8,417 nucleotides of DNA from Dehalococcoidia bacterium (GTDB taxonomy: Bacteria; Chloroflexota; Dehalococcoidia; Lucifugimonadales; JAGWBF01). Where the stretch lies: the NCBI GenBank assembly GCA_021296015.1, contig JAGWBG010000135.1, positions 1 through 8,417 of the forward strand. Reading direction: 5' to 3'. Both the position numbers and the translations under genes were made by a program. Positions 5,206 to 8,417 of the stretch are shown piece after piece. Positions within the stretch are counted from its first letter, which is position 1, and each line of letters starts with the position of its first letter. The notes beneath the pieces were generated by a model. That model was not told the origin of the DNA, did not search any database, and worked only from the letters and a program-made list of their open reading frames with translations.

Positions 5206-5936
5206 TCGCTGCCGCCGCAGGGCAGCAGCCCATGTCTGGCGGCGGTACTCGCAAGCTCCAGTATTCTCTCCTCGGAGTACTGGGCGTAGTACACCTCCAT
5301 ACCCACCAGTCCTGCCGATCTTAGCTCTTCAAGCTTGACATCCAGGTCGAGCAACTGGGCGGGGTGGGCCAGCACGGCAACACCACCCCAGCTTGTTATG
5401 GCCTCCACGGCATCTACGGGAGTGAGTTTCTCCCGCTCCACGTAGGCGGGGCCGTTTCTGCCAAGGTACTTTTCGAAAGCCTCGTTGGTCTGGCTCACGT
5501 AGCCCTTCTCCATCAGCGCCAGAGCAACGTGTGGCCTGCCCACGGCACCATCCCCCGCTATCTCCTGCACCCGTTGCCATTCGATGTCCATCCCCATATC
5601 TCGGAGCTTTTCAACCATTCCCCTGCCACGCTCCAGCCTCCCCTGGCGAAACTTTCGGAGGGTAGCCAGCAATTCCTCGTCCTTGTGACGCACAAAATAG
5701 GCCAACACGTGGATTTCGTCACCGGGAATATCGGTGCTGAGCTCTATGCCGGGAATCACGGTGAGATTGGGGAAAGCCTTCGCTGCTTCCAGGGCCTCGG
5801 CCAACCCCTCGGTGGAATCGTGGTCCGTCACCGAAACGACCTGGAGGCCCTTCCGGGCTACCAGGGCGATTAGCTCTCCGGGTGTGAGGCGACCATCGGA
5901 GGCCGTAGTATGGAGATGAAGGTCAACAACAGCCAT
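5202..5936 (-). CDS. PHP-domain phosphoesterase (RNase AM/YciV-like), C-terminally truncated
   Basis: Members of this family are metal-dependent phosphoesterases; the characterised YciV/RNase AM group acts on short RNA and 3',5'-nucleotide bisphosphates. The 244-aa product shows the expected metal ligands: His7 and His9 (DLHLHT), Asp14 (SDG), His39 (TDHD), Glu65 (GIELS), His76, His136 (GRPH), His191 (AHP) and Asp244 (GGSD). The family normally continues GGSD-Phe/Tyr-His, where the His is the last metal ligand; here TAG follows the Asp at once. The rest of the tail is found in another frame just downstream. The start at 5936 matches the family N-terminus and sits 1 bp after the ymdB stop, so translation is probably coupled. 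The protein is likely impaired; a local assembly error is the alternative. Confidence 0.88.
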   Translation of the reverse strand: MAVVDLHLHTTASDGRLTPGELIALVARKGLQVVSVTDHDSTEGLAEALEAAKAFPNLTVIPGIELSTDIPGDEIHVLAYFVRHKDEELLATLRKFRQGRLERGRGMVEKLRDMGMDIEWQRVQEIAGDGAVGRPHVALALMEKGYVSQTNEAFEKYLGRNGPAYVEREKLTPVDAVEAITSWGGVAVLAHPAQLLDLDVKLEELRSAGLVGMEVYYAQYSEERILELASTAARHGLLPCGGSD

Positions 5937-5937
5937 A

Positions 5938-6711
5938 TCAGTTTACCATCCTATCTATACGTTGAATATTGGTAGCCACACCAGTCTCTTTATCGGTCTC
6001 CACCAGGACGGAGTTCAGTATCGCAGGCCCTTTGGGGACCGTAAAACGTTGGGGCATCTGGGTAATGAACCCTTCCAGAACTGCCCGGATGTCGCTGCCT
6101 ATCACCGAGTTATAAGGCCCGGTCATGCCCAAATCGGTGACGTATGCCGTGCCTTCCGGGAGTATTCTGGTATCGGCGGTAGCCACGTGGGTATGGGTCC
6201 CTACTACGGCGCTCACCCGCCCATTCAGATACCAGGCCATAGCCTGCTTCTCCGACGTTGCCTCGGCGTGGAAGTCCACGACTATCACTTTGGGCGGGTT
6301 GGTCCCGTTTACCTCTTGGAGGATCTGGTCAACCGTCCTGAAAGGGCAGTCCAGAGGGCTCATGAAGACTCTTCCCATCAGGTTTAGCACCAGGACGTCG
6401 CCCAGCCGGATATGTCCCCTTCCCGGCGCTCCGGGGGGATAGTTGGCAGGGCGAATGAGGGGCCACTCCTCATTTATGTAGGGGACAATCTCCTTGTGCT
6501 TCCAGATGTGGTTGCCCGAGGTGATTACGTCCACCTCGCTGTTCATAAGCTCCTCTGCGGTGTCGGGGGTTATGCCGAACCCTCCGGCCATGTTCTCCCC
6601 ATTGGCAATCACCATGTCTATGCCGAATTCCCTGCGCAGTCCCGGGACCAAGGAGTGGATTGCCTTTCTCCCTGGCTCCCCTATCACGTCGCCAATCATA
6701 AGGATACGCAA
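5938..6711 (-). CDS. ymdB: YmdB-family metallophosphoesterase (TIGR00282 type)
   Basis: The B. subtilis YmdB is a calcineurin-like dimetal phosphodiesterase that hydrolyses 2',3'-cyclic AMP and affects RNA levels and biofilm switching. This 257-aa protein is full length, with metal ligands at the same or nearly the same positions: Asp8 (IGDVIGEPGR), Glu39-Asn40 (ANGENMAGG), Asn67-His68 (SGNHIW), His148 (VDFHAEATSEK), and His173 and His175 (GTHTHVATAD). The start is a TTG at 6711: a TGA stop lies two codons upstream, and the only other choice, the ATG at 6699, would cut off the conserved MRIL strand. AGGAA at 6721-6725 is 9 nt before it. In many Firmicutes ymdB sits directly behind rny; here 510 bp separate them. 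The PHP gene follows 1 bp after the stop. Confidence 0.95.
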   Translation of the reverse strand: MRILMIGDVIGEPGRKAIHSLVPGLRREFGIDMVIANGENMAGGFGITPDTAEELMNSEVDVITSGNHIWKHKEIVPYINEEWPLIRPANYPPGAPGRGHIRLGDVLVLNLMGRVFMSPLDCPFRTVDQILQEVNGTNPPKVIVVDFHAEATSEKQAMAWYLNGRVSAVVGTHTHVATADTRILPEGTAYVTDLGMTGPYNSVIGSDIRAVLEGFITQMPQRFTVPKGPAILNSVLVETDKETGVATNIQRIDRMVN

Positions 6712-6815
6712 ATATCACCATTCCTATCTAGCGCAAGAAGCTGCAATTTGTCAACTAATTCTCTCACGGCGGGAGCTTCACCTTCAACCCTGCCGCGGAG
6801 AAAACCGGGGGTCTT
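6696..6815 (-). other. Coding-like open frame upstream of and overlapping ymdB
   Basis: A 39-codon stretch after a TAA at 6816-6818 reads protein-like, with RELVDKLQLLALDRNGD near its end, and stops at a TGA inside the start of ymdB (16-nt overlap). No good start is seen; a GTG at 6767 is the best. It could be a short coupled leader peptide, a remnant of a lost gene, or chance. Family unknown. Confidence 0.2.
6725..6754 (-). promoter_or_regulatory. Weak candidate promoter before ymdB
   Basis: On the - strand a perfect TTGACA (6749-6754) is followed after 18 nt by TAGATA (6725-6730, 3/6). A start near 6718 would leave almost no leader before the TTG start and would exclude the AGGAA site, so it is doubtful. 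Confidence 0.25.
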
Positions 6816-6846
6816 TTACTGATGCGTGAGCAATCAACTAACCCCT

Positions 6847-6859
6847 TGGCGTTTCGCCA
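6847..6859. repeat. Small perfect hairpin TGGCG-TTT-CGCCA
   Basis: A 5-bp perfect stem with a 3-nt loop in the ymdB-rny gap. No T-run follows on either strand, so a terminator is not supported. Confidence 0.3.
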
Positions 6860-6860
6860 T

Positions 6861-6888
6861 TGTCACTCCCGTGAAATCGGAAGTCCAG
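6861..6888. repeat. Decayed palindromic repeat (TGTCATTCCCGCGAAAGCGGGAA type)
   Basis: TGTCACTCCCGTGAAATCGG followed by AAGTCCAG resembles, with several mismatches, the very common intergenic palindrome whose arms are TTCCCGCGAAAGCGGGAA followed by TCCAG. The stem is no longer well paired, which suggests an old copy. Confidence 0.45.
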
Positions 6889-6924
6889 TGTGAGGGCAGA
6901 TTTGCAGAGAGTGTCTTATAATGT

Positions 6925-6959
6925 CCCCTCTCCCCCGGGAGAGGGTCAGCGTGATGGGG
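6925..6959. repeat. CCCTCTCCC...GGGAGAGGG palindromic repeat
   Basis: A perfect 9-bp stem, CCCTCTCCC (6926-6934) with GGGAGAGGG (6937-6945) around a 2-nt CC centre, is followed by TCAGCGTGATGGGG. It matches the general form of another intergenic repeat type found scattered in many bacterial genomes (CCCTCTCCC...GGGAGAGGGT.AGGGTGAGGGG). Confidence 0.55.
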
Positions 6960-7041
6960 TTGAAGTGATTCGCAACAGGTATCACTCTACGCGACGATAT
7001 AAGGGCGCTACCCATACACCTGCCTGTCGGTCGGTAGGTCT

Positions 7042-7069
7042 CGTCATTCCAGCGCGGGCCGGAATGACG
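7042..7069. repeat. GTCATTCC-type palindromic repeat
   Basis: CGTCATTCC (7042-7050) pairs perfectly over 9 bp with GGAATGACG (7061-7069) around a 10-nt GC-rich loop. It shares the TCATTCC core with the larger element at 3178-3292, but the loop sequence differs. Confidence 0.6.
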
Positions 7070-7145
7070 TAGGAGGGATGACACTTGCAGGCGTCCAGGT
7101 TGCCATTCCCTGGCGGAAAATTATTGGTGTCAACACGCCCTAATT

Positions 7146-7187
7146 TACATCACCCCCGCCCAAGTGTTTCCGGGCGAGGGTGATGTA
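7146..7187 (-). terminator. Strong stem-loop behind rny (possible 3' end structure)
   Basis: TACATCACCCCCGCCC (7146-7161) pairs with GGGCGAGGGTGATGTA (7172-7187): 16 positions, one C-A mismatch, 10-nt loop. On the - strand it begins 34 nt after the rny stop, the right place for a transcript end. The bases after it are AAATTA with no run of T, so it is not a canonical intrinsic terminator. It may stabilise the 3' end or serve as a terminator without a U-tract. Confidence 0.5.
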
Positions 7188-7221
7188 TTGGTAGCTGTCT
7201 ACAGACATTGGTCGCCAGGCG

Positions 7222-8417
7222 TTATCGTGCGTACTCTATGTTGCGAGTCTCACGTATGACAGTGACCTTAATCTGGCCTGGGAATACCAGGTCTTCCTCG
7301 ATTTTCTTGGCGATGTCCCGGGCCAGAGTCGTGGATGTCACGTCGTCTACGTCGTCGGGCTTCACCATGATGCGGACTTCACGGCCTGCCTGTATGGCAA
7401 AGACCTTCTCTATGCCGGGGAAACTGGTTGCCACGCCCTCGAGTTCCGACAGACGCTTCACGTAATGCTCAAGGGTCTCTTTCCGTGCCCCTGGCCTGGC
7501 GGCGCTGATGGCATCGGCCCCGGCTACCAGGAACGCCTCTACGGAGCCGCGGTCCTCGTCGTGGTGTTCCATAATGGCCCTGTGGACTTCAGGGTGTATG
7601 CCAAATTTTTTGGCGACTTCGGCGCCTATCTCGGCATGGGGGCCGGATACCTCGTGGGTGAGTGCTTTGCCTATGTCGTGGAGTAGCCCTCCCGCTTTAG
7701 CCACGTCGACGTTGGCCCCGATTTCTGCGGCAAGCATCCCCGAAATCAGCGATACCTCCACGGCATGCTGGAGCTGGTTCTCCCCGTAGCTATATCGGTA
7801 CTTCAGGCGTCCGAGGAGTTTCACCAAATCGGGATTGAGGCCGGTAACCCCTGCGTCAAATGTGGCTTTTTCCCCTGCCTTCTGGAGGCCTTCCTCCATT
7901 TCCTTCTGGGCCCGCTCTACGACATCCTCGATGCGCGCGGGCTGAATCCTGCCATCTTGGACCAGATTCTGGAGGGCCAGCCGCGCCGTCTCCCGGCGCA
8001 CCGGGTCAAAGCAGGATATGGTCACAACCTCCGGGGTATCGTCTATAATCACGTCCACCCCGGTGAGACTCTCCAGAACCTTTATGTTGCGCCCCTCGCG
8101 GCCTATAAGACGTCCCTTCATCTCGTCGTTGGGCAGGGGCACGACGGAGGTGGTATGCTCCGAGACCACCTCGCTAGCCAACCGTTGTATAGCCATTGTG
8201 ATGACCTTACGGGCTTTCTGGTCCGCTTCTTCTTGCATTGACCGCTCGATTTCCCAATAGCGTCGGGCCAGTTCGTGCTTCATTTCGTCTTCAGACTTCT
8301 TGAATACAATCTCCCTGGCGTCCGCCACTGTGAGCCGAGCCACTTGTTCTAGCTGCTTGAGTTGCTCTGTTTTAAGGCCCTCTACCTCTTCCATCGCATT
8401 GTCCAGGCCTTGATGTT
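7222..8417 (-). CDS. rny: Ribonuclease Y, 5' end beyond the window
   Basis: RNase Y is a membrane-anchored endoribonuclease that starts mRNA decay in bacteria lacking RNase E. The frame is open to the right edge (seven more codons plus a partial one beyond the Met at 8394), so the N-terminal membrane anchor and most of the coiled coil are outside. Counting from Met 8394: the end of a charged coiled coil (1-80, EEVEGLKTEQLKQLEQVARL); a KH RNA-binding domain (about 84-150, with KGRLIGREGRNIK at 93-105); and a catalytic HD domain with His210, His239-Asp240 (GGLLHDIGKA) and HH at 277-278. The family tail PGQIKVTVIRETRNIEYAR closes the protein. About 400 of the usual ~510-520 residues are visible. 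It is the first gene in the window of the - strand RNA-turnover group and is followed by a strong hairpin. Confidence 0.96.
   Translation of the reverse strand, partial: HQGLDNAMEEVEGLKTEQLKQLEQVARLTVADAREIVFKKSEDEMKHELARRYWEIERSMQEEADQKARKVITMAIQRLASEVVSEHTTSVVPLPNDEMKGRLIGREGRNIKVLESLTGVDVIIDDTPEVVTISCFDPVRRETARLALQNLVQDGRIQPARIEDVVERAQKEMEEGLQKAGEKATFDAGVTGLNPDLVKLLGRLKYRYSYGENQLQHAVEVSLISGMLAAEIGANVDVAKAGGLLHDIGKALTHEVSGPHAEIGAEVAKKFGIHPEVHRAIMEHHDEDRGSVEAFLVAGADAISAARPGARKETLEHYVKRLSELEGVATSFPGIEKVFAIQAGREVRIMVKPDDVDDVTSTTLARDIAKKIEEDLVFPGQIKVTVIRETRNIEYAR

Noticed and set aside
6412..6822. 136-codon open frame on the + strand
   Set aside because: Antisense to the 5' half of ymdB and the gap; no recognisable motif and no ribosome site.
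6917..6922. Perfect TATAAT on the + strand in the rny-ymdB gap
   Set aside because: No -35 element at 16-18 nt spacing and no gene in the + direction downstream.
6861..7069. CRISPR-like or tandem repeat array in the rny-ymdB gap
   Set aside because: The palindromes differ from each other and are irregularly spaced; there are no identical repeats with spacers.

Overview
This window reads as ordinary bacterial chromosome of moderately high GC content with compact coding. The gene set (two-domain glutamine-type NadE, RidA-like protein, PaREP1/HEPN-like protein, recA-recX, PlsY-like protein, PHP phosphoesterase, YmdB, RNase Y) fits a Chloroflexota bacterium, perhaps of the Dehalococcoidia. That is inference from gene content and protein style; there is no rRNA or other marker to fix it. 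No tRNA, rRNA, CRISPR array, transposase or phage gene was seen.

Left part (1-2065): the 3' portion of nadE runs in from the left edge on the + strand and meets a ridA-like gene on the - strand, the two stop codons sharing one CTAG. A small helical PaREP1/HEPN-like gene follows on the - strand. It is divergent from recA, with a candidate promoter for each direction in the roughly 210 bp between their starts.

Centre (2066-4301): recA and recX lie in tandem on the + strand, separated by about 205 bp holding an imperfect palindromic repeat of the TGTCATTCC type. recX then converges on, and overlaps by 63 bp, a gene for a zinc-finger membrane protein.

Right part (3789-8417, all - strand): reading in the direction of transcription the order is rny (5' end off the right edge), a 510-bp non-coding stretch with decayed palindromic repeats and a strong hairpin behind rny, ymdB, a PHP-domain gene, a plsY-like gene and the zinc-finger membrane protein gene. 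ymdB and the PHP gene are separated by 1 bp, and plsY and the zinc-finger gene by 3 bp. RNase Y, the YmdB phosphodiesterase and the PHP enzyme (RNase AM-like) all belong to families acting on RNA or small nucleotides, so this side looks like an RNA-turnover cluster.

No wholly new system stands out. The most interesting points are: (i) the PHP gene stops right after its GGSD motif while its expected C-terminal tail is readable in another frame just downstream, so the last metal-binding His is lost; (ii) the PlsY-like protein keeps the family fold but has replaced the residues usually required in all three catalytic motifs; (iii) a PaREP1/HEPN-like gene is divergent from recA; (iv) several different dispersed-type palindromes lie in the intergenic gaps.
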